Below are positions 26,301 to 39,813 of a stretch of 64,000 bases of DNA, piece after piece (the first letter of the stretch is position 1; each line of letters opens with the position of its first letter). The translations under genes and the position numbers were made by a program. Source of the stretch: Tyto alba. Lineage: Eukaryota > Chordata > Aves > Strigiformes > Tytonidae. The notes under the pieces are model-generated. The model was not told the DNA's origin and searched no databases. It was given only the letters and a program-made list of their open reading frames with translations. The stretch spans positions 25,951,698-26,015,697 of the forward strand of contig NW_024881321.1 in NCBI RefSeq assembly GCF_018691265.1, read 5' to 3'.

Positions 26301-29300
26301 ATAACAGTGAATCATAGCGTATTATACTAGACAGAAGATTTGTATATTTGTGCCTCACTGAAGTTCTTATAAAAGAAAAATGATCTAACTGAATTCAACT
26401 TTGATATACAGGATATCTTTCAACTATATAGTTTAGTGATATTTTACAATGAGGCCCGTTTCACCCAGTGATGTTTTGAAACATTTTATATTCCTAAAAC
26501 CAAATTATTTATTGCCCTTAGCCATGGCAGTTTAATACAACAGTTCTCAATAAATTATTTAAACAATATTTTGGGTTGTGAAATATCTTCTATGGGGGTC
26601 CTCTTTCACTGTAATGTTCACAGCCATCCTCTATAAACACCACAGGCTTATCCATCCAGGCAGAAGCTTCTGTGTACCGATGCTCAGCACTGCAGCATTT
26701 ACAGATGTTCCTTTGCAACCCTCATACTGATGTGTTGCATCTGCTGAAGACTTTTCTCTTGACAACTATAGGTCAGATTTTCATTGCGCATCCTGCGCAG
26801 ACTGTGAAAATACACTACTGAAACTTAGATTATGCTGGGGTTTTTGTTTTTCACATTTTCTCAGCTGACTAAGATACTCAAGCAGAGTGATTTTAGAGAT
26901 CTGGAAATTGGTTGGTAGTCTTACATGAAAATCACTGTTTTTTCCTAGGGGTCTAATTGTGATAGTTTGCAGTAAGTTTTCTCTATAGAAGAAAAAATTT
27001 GCTTTATATAGTCCTATTTTGGTGAATATTCTGTAAATTTTTATGTGTACAGCCTGATTTTGTTAGTTTCATTTATGTAATACAGATGATAAAAAAATGG
27101 TATTCATACAGTTTCATTAATGCATTGAAAGAATGAGTTCACTCATTTTTTCTAGAAATAAATATTATTCTTTCCAATTTTATCAAATTCTTCCTTCTGC
27201 TTTTGTAGTTAAAAGAGTCATTAGATCCTCTCTAATGAAGTAAAACTAATCTGCCATTCACAACTGTGAGCCTACGAGCATGTACTTCAAAATACCGTAT
27301 CGTCTGTTTTCTTTAATAAAAGTTACAGTTCCTTATCTTCCTTAGCAGCTCAGCTTCTTCTCTTATTCCTTTAGAATTATATGATGGGAGGCATAAATTG
27401 ACTTATATCCCTTAAAATGACTATTTTATTCTAACTATTTGTATGCTAACACTGCATTCTTAGGGCCAAAGTTTTTTAGCACTTGTCCACATGTACACAC
27501 ACGGGAAAATTAAGCTGAATTAATTGAAGACTGTGAATTTAGAGATCAGTGATGCTAGCTCTTTTTTTCTCAGATCATTGAATAAATAAACCAAACTGAA
27601 GCTACTCTAATTCATAAAGAGTTTTAATTATTAAAGTGTAGTATCCCCCACAAAAAATGTAATGATGTTTTGCTAGCCCAGTTAATGCATTTGCATCTTC
27701 AGTATGTTTCAAGTGATGTTTCGAGCTTAGCCTTGTAGACAAGCACGTATCTGCTATGAGTGCCTCGGTGACAACTGTCTCTGAAAAAAGAACGAAGAAA
27801 AAACTAATGAAAAGGGAACATGACCAGTCTTACATATGCCATGCTACAACCTTAGTAAATGATCCAGTGAAGCGCTAGTGTGAATAGTCATGTCCAAATC
27901 TAAAAGGTTTCCGTGTTCAGGTAGTGCCTAAGATTTCATATGAGAAGTTATTACGAAGAACAAATCAAAACAGTAGAATTAAATTGCTACATTCATGCAA
28001 CAGTAGACTGTCCAGATTCTTCGCAAATACGTACTTGATACCTATGAGGCAGAGACAGAAAATATGAAGCATATACCACTGTCCAAACTCTCAATGAACT
28101 GTTTTCCTTCCACAATAAGAGACCTCTCTGCTGCTTGTAATAGGCAGGAGTACCAACAAGGCCTTCATTCAGGCTGTTAGGAATCATTATGTATATTTGA
28201 GAAAATCCCGTGCCTATGGATGGAGGGATTGCACTGTAGCATACTGCCGTGTAATAACATGTGGCTTCTCCTCCTAAGGAGTGTGAAGCATGATTCTCTG
28301 TCATGTTAATTTTTAAACGCATTTATATCTTATGTTAAAAAGAGCTCATCATGTTAAAACTTGTGATATTCTTCATCTCTTCTACTCTGGGATTTGTGTG
28401 AAGAAATGCACATCTGAATGGGCCTCTTGGCTTCTTTTTCAATAAAGAAATAAATGGACCCTTGTAGGATGCAATCCATTTAGTATTTAAATAGTGGGAT
28501 AGGACTTCCTAGAAGGACTTGTTTCTCCTCCATGCCTGTAAAGGGCATCAGTCTAAAGGTAGCAGTAGAATTTATGTTATCTAAGTTTAAAATATCTAGC
28601 AACTCAAACCAATACAAAGTACCTATGCTGAGATTAAAAACCAAAATACCCTCAACACTAAGCGTTGAACCTGGGAGATTGATCCAGAGCCATTATGCCT
28701 ATGTGTTTGAGATATTTCACCAGAAAACCAGATACGCATGTTGATCCATATACTGAAAATGATGTCATATAGCAGTGTAGCCAGGGCTGATCTTCAGGTC
28801 AAAGTGATGTATGGAGGTAACTGGGGTAAACAGTATAAAGTATTGTGCAGGACCAAGCACCACTCTAGCAATTTCTCAGTACCTTTTGTCAAAGATGGAA
28901 CATATTCTTGAATAAGCTATAAAACTTTCTGTTTTGCATAATTTCATAGAGTTGTTTCATTTTAAAGGCTAGATAAAATCAGGAATGGATTTTATGTGAG
29001 TTTGGGTGTTTATGGAAAGAATATGAAACTTTCCTTTCATCTTCCCACTGTTTCCTAAGCTCGTTTTCACTGTAGGAAAGGTTATGGCACCTAGAACTCG
29101 AGGTTTTAAGCCTCCAGTTCTTATGAAGTACTATAAAAATTGGTAATTTTGGGTCCTTTTTCCACATATGGTGACAGCAATATTTGAGAAGAGTTTATGT
29201 TCCTGTACCCAAGTATGTTCCTACTAACCCTTCTTTTAATATGTCTCACTTTCATATCCTGATGTCTTTAAAGCCTCTGAATCAGAGATAAGTACAACAG

Positions 29301-30074
29301 TAATAAAGCAAGTAATAAGCCTATCCTATGTAACAGTCTAATAAAAATGCATTTTTTTAAATTTAATTAAATACTTCTAGAATCTACACAGATAGCATGA
29401 CAGATAGCTAATACTATTTCCTTCAGTTTAAACATCAAAGCAACATGTTCTATTCTACTTAGGGAAGAAAAATATATTATCAGTGTCTCCTGAAATCCTT
29501 GTACAGAAGCTGTTTGAGGTAAATAAAAACTAATTAAAAAATCCTATCAAACAATGTTTTTGATAGAAGGATGTTTCATTTTCCATTGAAAAGTATTAAA
29601 CATGGTCAGTTAACATGCTGCAGGACTGAACAGTAGAAGAGCAGTACTGAATGGTGCAGGGGTTCTAGGCAGTAGCTAATGGAGAGAGACTGCATAAACC
29701 ATTATAGTTATTTTTTGAGCAAAAGCCTCCTGTATTTGCAGCTTATCACTATATTTTCTTCAATTCCTTGAACAGGAATCCCAAGATAAGGGCAACTGGC
29801 TCTTGACTGTATATATTTCTAGCACAGGAAAGATTTGACTGTGATCCAAACCAATGAAAGCTCATTCTGGAGTACTGCCCTTCAGCCTTTTGACAGCACA
29901 GACTGTATTCACAGAGATCTTGGCAGTAATCATTTAATTTCAAATCCATATTTTTATATCTAGAGAATTAGTTTTTCAAAGGAGAAATTTTACCAGCCAG
30001 TTCAAGAGTTGATAGCTAGACTTTGCCACCTCTTCCATTACTTTTACTTGCTTAGTAAAGGAATATGTTTGCAG

Positions 30075-30094
30075 AAAAAAAAAAAAAAAAAAAA
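30075..30094. repeat. Poly(A) run of 20
   Basis: An uninterrupted run of A. It could be the tail of an old retroinsertion on the + strand, but the sequence before it is not recognisable as any gene or SINE. Confidence 0.9.
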
Positions 30095-31107
30095 GTTGGG
30101 TCAAACAGCCAGAAAGTTTATTTGCTTAGGCACCTGTAGAAGATTTAAAGTGAAAAACTAGCTCATGTTTCAGTCAATACAGTTGATTCCTTTGGATTCA
30201 TATGTTGATAATGCCATTTTGAGAATACAGGGAAGACTTCATTTTGCATATGAGATTCAGCTGACAACTGTGCAAAACATAGGCATCTAATCTGGACTTC
30301 TTGAGACTGTATAGTCAAGAGAGAGACACATCCTACTTAGTGCTAGAGGACTGGCTGTTTCTAACCACTGTAATCATGTGGAGTGAGCAGCACAGAGAAG
30401 CTGTGTAGCTTAGATGATCTGAATCTTGCTCTCAGGGACATGTAAGTCTAATGGAAAACAGTTTGCACCCTAAGAGAACAAATAGAGACAATTCAAAGCA
30501 TATTTCATGCCTGTCGGAAAGAAAGTACAGAAATGGGTGACTTCTACCCTGTGTCTCAGGGGGCTGTAGTTACAGGTACACCACTGTGCACCATCCTCAG
30601 GTAAATGTCACCAGATGATGACTACTGAAGGTAAAAGAAAAACAAGTTTTCTGAACATCAGCTGAAGCTCGTTGAATTTCTTTTCATTGCTTCCTTCTTT
30701 CAGATTCCTCTAGGCTTTGAAATCCTCTGTAGAGGGAGCCTACATGGCAGATGCTTCGACACTGCCATTGGAACAGTTCACCGTGATAGATACAGCACAT
30801 ACGATGAGTCAAACAGATGCTCATGACAAGAAAAACTCTTGTCTCAGCTGTGTACACAAATTGTAGTGGAATACATGAAGAGAAGCCATATGTAAAAAGA
30901 TCCTACAGTTGTTCAGATGAGCAGTTTTCTCTAATACTTCCAACACCTCCAGAAAGATTTAAACTATTTGGGATTTGCATTACTTTTTTTTTTTCCCTGT
31001 AACTATGAAATAGACCTTGAATAGATAAGATTAGAATTTTATAGGAAGAAAACAAATTCTTTCTATAGGGACAGAACAACTCGTTTCTTAGGAATTCTTA
31101 TTTTCCT

Positions 31108-31148
31108 AGGAAATATTATTACAGCATATACAGGAAATATTATTACAG
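31108..31148. repeat. Short tandem duplication, 24-bp period
   Basis: The 17-base word aggaaatattattacag occurs at 31108-31124 and again at 31132-31148 without mismatch, indicating a recent local duplication. Confidence 0.85.
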
Positions 31149-34100
31149 TGTATTAGGCAATGCAACAAGTTCATTTTCCTCACTTTTATGTGTGCATAAA
31201 ATAATTCTCAGCTTATGCATTTAAACTTGTGTGCACCTGGCAGTAATACTACTTCACCTTCACCTGTCTGCCTGCAATGTAGAGCTACAAATACATACTG
31301 TAGTCAGATTTATTTATTTCTGTCAGTTAGGTGTTGAACACAAATAATTTTACCCCTTTGGGGGGAGCTCTTCAGGATGTATGAAGGCAGATGATGTCCC
31401 TAACTGTATTATTTTGGGGGAGTTAAACCTGCAGGATAAATGAAATCCATCAACTGAAATCTGCTAAGATGGTAGGACAGAAGTGGAGATTTCACTCTGA
31501 AGTTAGCTTCCATTTGAGGAAGCTAAGCCTGAGGACAGGCGTTCTCAAATGAATAGATCCCAGCTATGGGAAATTGTATTAAAAGTCTTGAGGTTAGCTG
31601 GTAGTTGAAGGGAACACCTGAAAAGCAAGCCAGTTTTCCAGTAAGGCATATTTTAATTACCCACATCTGTCTCAAAATATCATTGCTGTTCTATAAAAAT
31701 TTGCATTTAATAACCTGAATATACATTTTTGCTTTTACCTTAGTATTTGTAGTGAGTTTGAACTAATTATAATACCTTGATAACATCAGAAAATTTGGGA
31801 AATAGATAAACTCTCTGCTGCAAAATTTTGCTTACCAAAAAAAAAAAAATCCGCATAAATATAAAAAAATTAAAATAACCCGTTATTAATTCACACTAAA
31901 AAGTACTGTTATAGCATGTTAAAACTAGGAACCCTAAGGCATATTTTTCATCACATAAAAAAAAGGGGACACCAGGATTTTAGTGAGAATGTGACCATTT
32001 TCCTGGAACATTTGGAGATCTAACTCCAAAACAGACTTCCAACACATAAACTTGAAGAAGTGAATAGGCAGTAGTCCTTCACAGTTACCAACAGTAAATG
32101 TTGTCTGGCCAGTCAATTGAAAAAGAAAGGTATTTATTCACATAATGTTTAATTAAATCACAGAATCTCTGTCCCATGCCTCTTCTCATTTGTCATAACT
32201 TTTTTTAGTTTATCTCACATTTGCACACATTTCTCATCCAGTGTTTTTTCACATCATTTTCCCATTGATTTCCATATTCTTGTCTCTACTTTATATTCCG
32301 CTTCAGACCTTTCTTTTTTGCACTTTTCACTTTGCACATTTTCACTTAATTGGAGTCATGTAATCATAGTACAGCAATGACAAAGTGGACTTCATCATTT
32401 TATTATTCCCGGGTTTAGTCCTGATAGCCACCAAATAGCAAATAGAAAACAAAGTGAATCTGTTTACAAGTATTTTGGAAAGGAGTCCTTGATCTAGGGA
32501 ATTTTGACAGGGGAAGTTCATTCTGTATTTTAAACAAATCAGAGACATAGTGTTCATGTTTTTTTCCCTATTTCAGTCTTACATTTTCTTACTACAAATT
32601 CAAGTGACTATTAAAATCATTCATTCTAAAAAAATTGCAGAACTGTAACCATGATGCATGTAAGAACCACTTATCAGAAGTCATCATTAGTTTCAAAAAC
32701 TTCTAATGGCAACTACTGTTCACATAGCCTTATTATGATCAAATAGAAACATATAAAAAATGGGATTTTTGGGGGGCTGTGTTAATACTTGTTTGAACTG
32801 TATCCGATCTGATTAGGCCATAATCAGTCACCTTTGTTTAAAGTTTCTTTTTTCCCAACATGTTCATAGCATTGCTAAGTGCAACATCAAAAGAAACAAA
32901 AACTTTTCTTTGGTGGTCCTCCCGAGAGCAGTTCTTTATGTTGCTGCATCCTAGGTTGCCACCCAGTGGAGAAGACTGTAAATTCTCGTTGCCAGAGGCC
33001 CAAAAAGAGAAGCCTTGCTACTCACTGACCGGCAGCCTTTTAAATCTACAAGGAAATACCCCTGTGGGTGGTCATTTGTGAAAACACTGTTTGCTTTTGT
33101 TGTTTTTGGTTGCTTTAATTTAGATTTAAAAGATGAACTAGAAATCGCATGGAATCTTAAAGTAAAAGTCTGAGGTTTGCCTCTTTTTTCTAGATATTTT
33201 CTGGGTTTGACCGTTGTGTTATATACCATATACCAGCCTAATACAACAATGCAGCTCCATTTATATGAAAGTAAAAACAGATTAATATGGCAGCGGATCA
33301 CAGCTGTAATTTGCAACTGTGTCTTGGATACTAAAAAAAATTACATTATTTTCAACTTGTAATTTATACCATGTGCTGTTAAAATCTCTTCTAATTCAAA
33401 CTTCATTTGGCCTTCGTTATGTTTAAACAAGCAGCTTACAGCTTTGAGGAAAAAAAAAATCAAACCACTCAAATCCCAAAATTAGTTTCCAGCTTGTATC
33501 ACTGAATTATCTGACTCATTCTGTATTTATTTCCTTTAAGTATTTGAAATTGCTATACCAAGCTAATGTAAGCAAGTGTTGGCAGGCACCAGTATTTAAG
33601 TAGTATATCATAAGGAAATACTTTGGGTAGTTAAGGAGAGTAGGGCACCAGAGAGGAGTGAATAAGAGTACAGAAAAAAAGCAAGGACACTAATCACTGT
33701 GAGGAACAGAGAAATGGAAGGCAGTGACCGCTAACTTCCATATCAGAAGCAATTCCTGAGTAGCCTTCATTCTGCCAAGTCCACGAGCCCAGGGGTGTCC
33801 AGAACAGAAAAAAAACAAATGGAAGAATATATTGGCTAAATCTTCTTTCCTTTGGAAGTCTGTATTAGGCCATTGCCATGACAAAAGCCAAGTTGCAAAG
33901 CACAATCTCAAAGAGTGCTTTCGTTCTTCAGAAATACTAAAAGCAGCAGAAACTCAAGGTCTTTTCAAATTGTACCTGACATTTTCAGCTGAAAAAAACG
34001 CCAAACCTCCTTATCTAGTTTATTACCTGGTATTTCAATTTTTCAAATTCTTCCCCCAAAGCCTTTGTCGGGGGAGAAGTGATGAGGGCAAGACTGATTC

Positions 34101-34429
34101 TGCCTGTAATGGCTCATATAGGGTTTCCAAACTTGTCATGAGAGCTTCTGCTTCTTTAAAATCATCTTCAGATTGACATACATCTGTCTTTTACTGATAG
34201 AGCCAAGTTATAGCGGATAAGGTAGAAATTTTGGAGGGTATAAGCACTCAGTACTTTTCTCATTGTTTGCAGTGTGAACCAACCAAATGCATACTGCTAT
34301 TTATCCTTTTCAAAGTAAAAACCGTGCATAAACTACTGCAGTTCAGAATTCCAAAGGGAAAAGAAAGAGAATATTTTTGATAACAGTTTTTCACCTTGTG
34401 TGTAGGGCTTCTGTTGTTACTCAGGCCTC

Positions 34430-34860
34430 AGAAACAGAGAAAAGCCTGAGTTGGGAAGGGACCTCTGGAATTTCTGGTCCAAACTTCAGTAAGAAGTCAG
34501 GGCTATAGATTAGGTTATTCAGGACTCTGTGAAGCTGTCTTTAAGATTTGCAGTGATGGAAGTTTCACCAATGTCTGGGCAGCCTATTCCAGTCTTTGAT
34601 CACAAGGTGCATATTTTTTTCATATAGCCAGACAGAATTTCACCTGAGCAACTCGTGCCTGTTGCCTCTTGTTCTGTCACTGTGCATCCTTGGGAAGAGT
34701 ATCCTTTCCTTCTCTGTACCTGTGTTTTAGGTACTTTATAAAGTTTGTGATGATACCCCCTAAGCCTGGACTTTCTGAGGCTGAATGAATGCATTTCATT
34801 ATTCTTTTTTTCATATGTCAAGTTCTCCAGCTCTCTAATCATCTTGGTGATATTTTAATG
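34430..34860 (-). mobile_element. CR1 3' fragment, antisense to host gene
   Basis: Read on the + strand, it has the usual reversed CR1 tail order. It begins gagttgggaagggacctctgg, continues with gtgatggaagtttcaccaatgtctgggcagcctattccag (34550-34593) and a stretch matching the untranslated region and C-terminal coding part, and ends with agttctccagctctctaatcatc near 34820-34845. No open frame remains. It is moderately diverged, older than the copy near 49 kb. The terminal octamer repeat at the 3' edge is not clearly preserved. Confidence 0.85.
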
Positions 34861-37800
34861 GATTCACTTTCCCTTTCTGGCCTGCAAAGGCCGGTATGTT
34901 GCTGTGACATGTGCAATTACAGGTTTTGATTTGGTTTTGCTTTCCTTCAATGCACTGTCTATCTTCAGTGTAATTTGGGAAAGGTAAAAAAAGCACACTA
35001 TGAAATCCACTGCTCACCTTTAGCATGACTGCTGTCACACTTTGGGCACAGATCTGGGTATTTTTCTAAGACTAATCATTTTATTAATCTATTTTATTAA
35101 TTGCCAGCGCTAGTTATATCATTATTCAGCTTTCAGGTTATTTTTATTCAAATGTGTTCTTTGAGATTGCAGTACAGCATAAGGTTGTGGGATTTGGGCT
35201 TAATTTTGGGGGTTTGTTTTTCCCCTGTATGCTTATAATCATAGCTGTGTAAAGTATGGCCAGATATTTTAGATTTTTGATATACAAATATATATAGTAA
35301 ATGATTAGTAGAATGCAACTGAGAAATTACACAGTCAGCAACTAAGATATGTGAGAATTCTCAGAGGAGAAAAAAAAAACCACCCATTTTAAATCCTGTG
35401 TATGTGTGCAGAAACTGAAGAGGAATTTTTTCCCCCTAAACTATGGACATATTACCGACCTGCTTTCTACTTGAAGAAGCAGGTACAGATGCATCTACAT
35501 TACCATTTTAATTTGGATCAGGAGTGTGCTTTTGAAACAAATCTCTCAATCATCTCTAGTTGCTGCACTTCAGCTCATGCTGTGGAGCAGTCTTGGGGCA
35601 AATGAACTGGATTCCTTTCAGATGAAACTCAGTGGTAAGGTGTGCCTGAAGATCGAATGTAACACACCCTAACTACAAATAGGCATTCAGTCTTTTGGGA
35701 TTAGAGTAGATCTAAACAAGTGTTCTCTCCCCTCCAAATAAAGATATTGGAGATATTGAGCCCTAAGCACGAAGTTTTTACATACACAAATTTCTGTAAA
35801 TTTATTGTTACAGAATTTAACTACTTGCTGATGCTGGACATAATTTGACTTGTTATGGCTCTCCACAGGGAACTGTGCATGTGTGTGGGAGGAAAGGAGG
35901 CTGGTAGGAAGACTGCTGTACAAAACCTGGCAGACCAAGGCACATGAAGGGAATTGTCTGGATTTCATTAAACCTCCCCGCCCCCAAAAAACAAAAACCA
36001 AAACAACAGAGAGGGGGGCACACGTGTCCTGAATATATTTGCATTCAGAATGTTGCCTGCTCATTAATCTACGACTCATTATTTAAGTGGATTATATATA
36101 ACAATTAACATACTTTTTAAAAATTAATCTTGGTACTTGTATTGAGAAGGGAATTGTTCAATTATATGCTTCATATAAAGGCTTGTGATTGTTTGAAATA
36201 ATCATGTTTATAGCAACAAAAACCTTTTAATCAGGCATGATGAACTGGGACATCTACTTCAATGGAGGAAAACAAAGTGAAACACTTTTCCTCCAAATAG
36301 AATACATGATCTGTTGTTTCAGTGGGACAATCATCCTCTACAAGCCACTGTATTGGAATGTTTTTCAGCCTTAATTGCCCTGTCAGTTACAATTAGAGGT
36401 GTTAATGTAACTGTGAAATGCTACAAATTACTTGTGGCTTTTGCTCCTTGTGCATTCTCAGCCTGTCTTGCACAAAAAGATATCAGAATGACAGAGATCT
36501 CTTGCTGAGTCTGTTATTAAGGTTTGTTCATTATACTCCCTGGGTACAGTTATTCACTCAGTATTAAAGATGCCTGCAGCAGAATGGTTTAATCCTTTAA
36601 AGAAAGGCGAAAATTCTTCATGTATTAGGCATTTTTTTCCTGAAATAGCTGCAGCTATAATAGGGATTCGTATAGCCGTAATGGTTAAAAAAAAATAATT
36701 TTTGCCAAAGTTGCTATTAGTCTGAAAACCTATGATTTTCGCAATTGTGTGTGTGCTTACTGATCTATAGGTATTTGCTATTGTTTTTTTCTGTTATAGT
36801 AAAGGAGTTGACATTTTTTGAAATTCTACCACTGTGATCATATAGAACAAAGGGTTTGTTTTAGCAGAACAACAATGAAATTTTTGACTGTTGGAGGAAA
36901 CATGAAGTTGAAAGTGGGGCAGAGGATGGTGATTTGCCAGTACTTTCATTTCAGTAAGCAGTATCAAAAGGTTACATGGTCCAACACTAATAAATTAACC
37001 AAAGGAGACAAATCAAGTGAATGAATGAAAGCTATGATCCCCGTGATAGATTGAGAAAAAGATGAAATGTGGGAGATTTATAGAAGGGTGGCCAAGTGCT
37101 CCTGTCTGTGTGTTGGGCTAGGTTTGATTTTCTTCTGCTACTGAAAAGCTAATAAGTGCAGTTATTCAGTGAACTAATAGACTTACTTCATCTTGTTTTG
37201 AAACAGTTGCTCTGCATTTCTGCAGTCTTGGAGATTGCACTGCTTTTTGAAAGTGCAAATGTCTCCGACAGTGGATTAAACTCCCTAGTGTTTTCTTCAG
37301 AGCTGGAAAAAACCTCAAACTGTGGGATGGTTTTATCTTGTTGCCTGAAATTTTGGAACACTGAGTAAATTGTACACAGCGAGGAACCCTTCAATATAAT
37401 CACCAAGTTATGGATGACTAGGTAAAGTGACAGATCACCTGTTCGTTCAATTTTGAAGTATATACAATGGTTAGTAAAGCAATTTAAAATATCAGTCATC
37501 ATTATTGGTTGTTTATTTGGATAAACAACTGATTACTGAAACCCATCTGAACTAAAACCCCACTGAAAATGTTGCCCATATGTCAACATTTTAAATGGAA
37601 TTAATCCAGATGAAAAAGTTTCTCCTTAATATCTTTTTGTTCTCTTACCTGTGTAGTACAAGTATCCTGCTAAAATAAATCTAAATTTAATGACTGTAAA
37701 GCCTGAGTATTAAGATCTTTTCTTTCAGCCTATGCTTACAAGGGGAGATACCAGGAATTGAAAATATTTTGAAAATAGGAAAAAAGAAATTAATCATTAG

Positions 37801-38311
37801 TCCTCAAAGACATGAATGGCTTTCCAAGAGGCATTTTTTTTTTTCTTTGTAAGTGTCGAAGGCAAGCACATGTTTCTATGTTAGAGAAGTTTTCATCTTA
37901 TATAATTTTTCTTATCTCAACCAACCAAACAAACAATTGCTAAAATTATATAATTGTTAAGAATTGTAAAGACAAAATCATTTACCACAATTACTTAAGC
38001 CATGAAAAGTAATTATACTTTTATAAAATTAGTAACTACTTAGACTCTATTTTTTGCATAATGACAAGTATACATTATTTTAGAGGTGGAGTGGCACTGA
38101 GTTGTGTACCTATGTTCTTTGTGTGCTTGCTGACATATCTAAGGTAGGAAAAAAGAAAGTTCTGTAAACTGAAAGCATTAAGATATTCACCAAGTAGAAC
38201 AAAAAGATTATATCAGTGGTACGTGACATAGCATATAAATGAAATCTAACATGACACTTACCAACAAAAACCGTATTAGATGAATATGTCATTCCCATAT
38301 ATGTGTGTTTG

Positions 38312-38325
38312 AGTGTGTGTGTGTG
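38312..38325. repeat. Short (GT)n microsatellite
   Basis: Seven GT units in a wider GT-rich context (gtgtgtttgagtgtgtgtgt). Confidence 0.85.
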
Positions 38326-39617
38326 ATCTTAGCATATTAAAGACCAAGCAGCAAATTTGCATGACCTACAACATGTAGGAATTAAAATTGCCAAATATTG
38401 TAACTTTTTATATTGTAACAGTTTGATTTTCAGTATTAGCTACAGAAAATGTTTTGAGGGCTAGACTACAACACTAACAATATGACCATAAATATACTTT
38501 ATGAAGTATTTTTCTTGCTGAAGGGAAATGTTTCACAGACTGACATCTCCGCATGCCTGGTCTATGAGAGAAAAAGAAATCAGAACCTTTTTCTGTTCTA
38601 AAATGTCTTGGGGATGGAGCTTTCATGTTTGCTACTCTAGGACATTACATTTCTAGCCTAGTCAGAAATGTGGACTTAGAGTCTAAAAACCCTACATTTG
38701 AGTACTTCCACAACATGGTTGTTTATTTGTTTATGTGCTTCAGTTGCTGGTCTACCAACACTGGGAGTAATGGAGCATGGTTTTAACCTCTGTTTTAGGC
38801 ATCTGCCTTTGGGCTTTTTCCTAGGCTAATCTTCTTAGTCTTCCTAAATAACAAATAGATCTGGACAGAATCTGCAGGAAGGTGATTGGGAAGCCCTGAC
38901 TTAAGCTTCTTCTCTAAGCAGATCTTTTGAAGAAGCGTCTACCTTTCTCCCATGGTAACATAGGAAGCCTTGCCCAAGTCCATCCAATTTGTCCTTCTTG
39001 CAGGCTTCTTTTCCCTTGACTTCGCCACCTGCTTAAACTCAGCCCATGAAAAGGTATTTTGGAAGGTAAATGCAGACTGCTGAAACCAAAGGAACTGTTT
39101 ATGTGTGTAACCATACACAAAAAGTACTTGCAAAGCTGGGATGTTAGATAATGAAGTCTTTGAAGAAGAATCTCTCTGTTTGGCGGAGTTATTTGTTAAA
39201 TAAATAGTAACCAGCAGACTCTACTTTTGCAATCAATAACTGTAGTATTTCTTTTCATGTTTGTGTTTAGATAAAAATGTATTTATGCTAAAGCTCTTGC
39301 AACAATTGACTGAAATTTTAAGAGCCACATAGTTACTCAAATGTTTCACATGTGCTTTTCACCAGAGGATGACCATTTTACTTTTGTATAAAGGGTCTTA
39401 TGATAAACAAAGAAAGAACTATGCTAGTGTATTTCATAGATATGGCTGTAAAGAATTTTCAACTATATTGCCACATCAACATGCATATACATAAAGACAT
39501 TATTTCTGTGTATTTAATACTATTGTTTCTGATACTGGACAGTTACAATTGACCCATTTCTGATATCTAGAGCAGAAGGTGATTAACTGCAGCTTTTGCT
39601 CCCCTTCTTGCTTGTAG

Positions 39618-39731
39618 ATATCTAGAAGAAAACTATAAAAAGGCCTATTCAAGAGAAAGAAAGAAGGTCAAGCACTCAATCAGACTGTAAGAGCTGGGAT
39701 TACTGTCAAACTGGAAAATCTTTTCAATAAA
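39618..39731 (+). other. Possible alternative terminal exon of GPC5 (speculative)
   Basis: A pyrimidine-rich tract (ttgctccccttcttgcttgtag) ends at 39617. If spliced to the phase-2 donor at 19452, the reading continues as RYLEENYKKAYSRERKK and ends KHSIRL at the stop codon 39688-39690. An AATAAA lies at 39726-39731, within reach of the stop. The product would be a glypican cut short before the attachment sites for heparan sulphate and the GPI anchor, with a basic tail. All of this can arise by chance in 45 kb of intron, and I know of no such isoform. Confidence 0.15.
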
Positions 39732-39796
39732 ATAATAATTTTCTCTGTTATGTTTTTTTCTATCATTCATATAAAATTAGCATAGGTTCTGTGCCC

Positions 39797-39813
39797 TTTT
39801 TTTTTTTTTTTTT
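39797..39813. repeat. Poly(T) run of 17
   Basis: A homopolymer run with no linked element recognised. Confidence 0.9.

Larger units (their letters stand above)
22554..34429. other. Downstream GPC5 intron, long stretch without recognised features
   Basis: Almost 12 kb of AT-rich intron. Homopolymer runs and a small tandem duplication are listed separately. A few pyrimidine tracts followed by AG (near 24878 and 30703) resemble splice acceptors, but the reading frame compatible with the preceding GPC5 exon stops at once in both. No open frame here resembles a known protein. Conserved non-coding elements could be present but cannot be recognised without alignment. Confidence 0.6.

Noticed and set aside
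27993..28322. 109-codon minus-strand frame
   Set aside because: No recognisable domain; such lengths occur by chance in a window of this size.
30703..30815. Acceptor-like tract (cttccttctttcag) before 30704
   Set aside because: The GPC5-compatible frame stops almost at once; no known exon matches.
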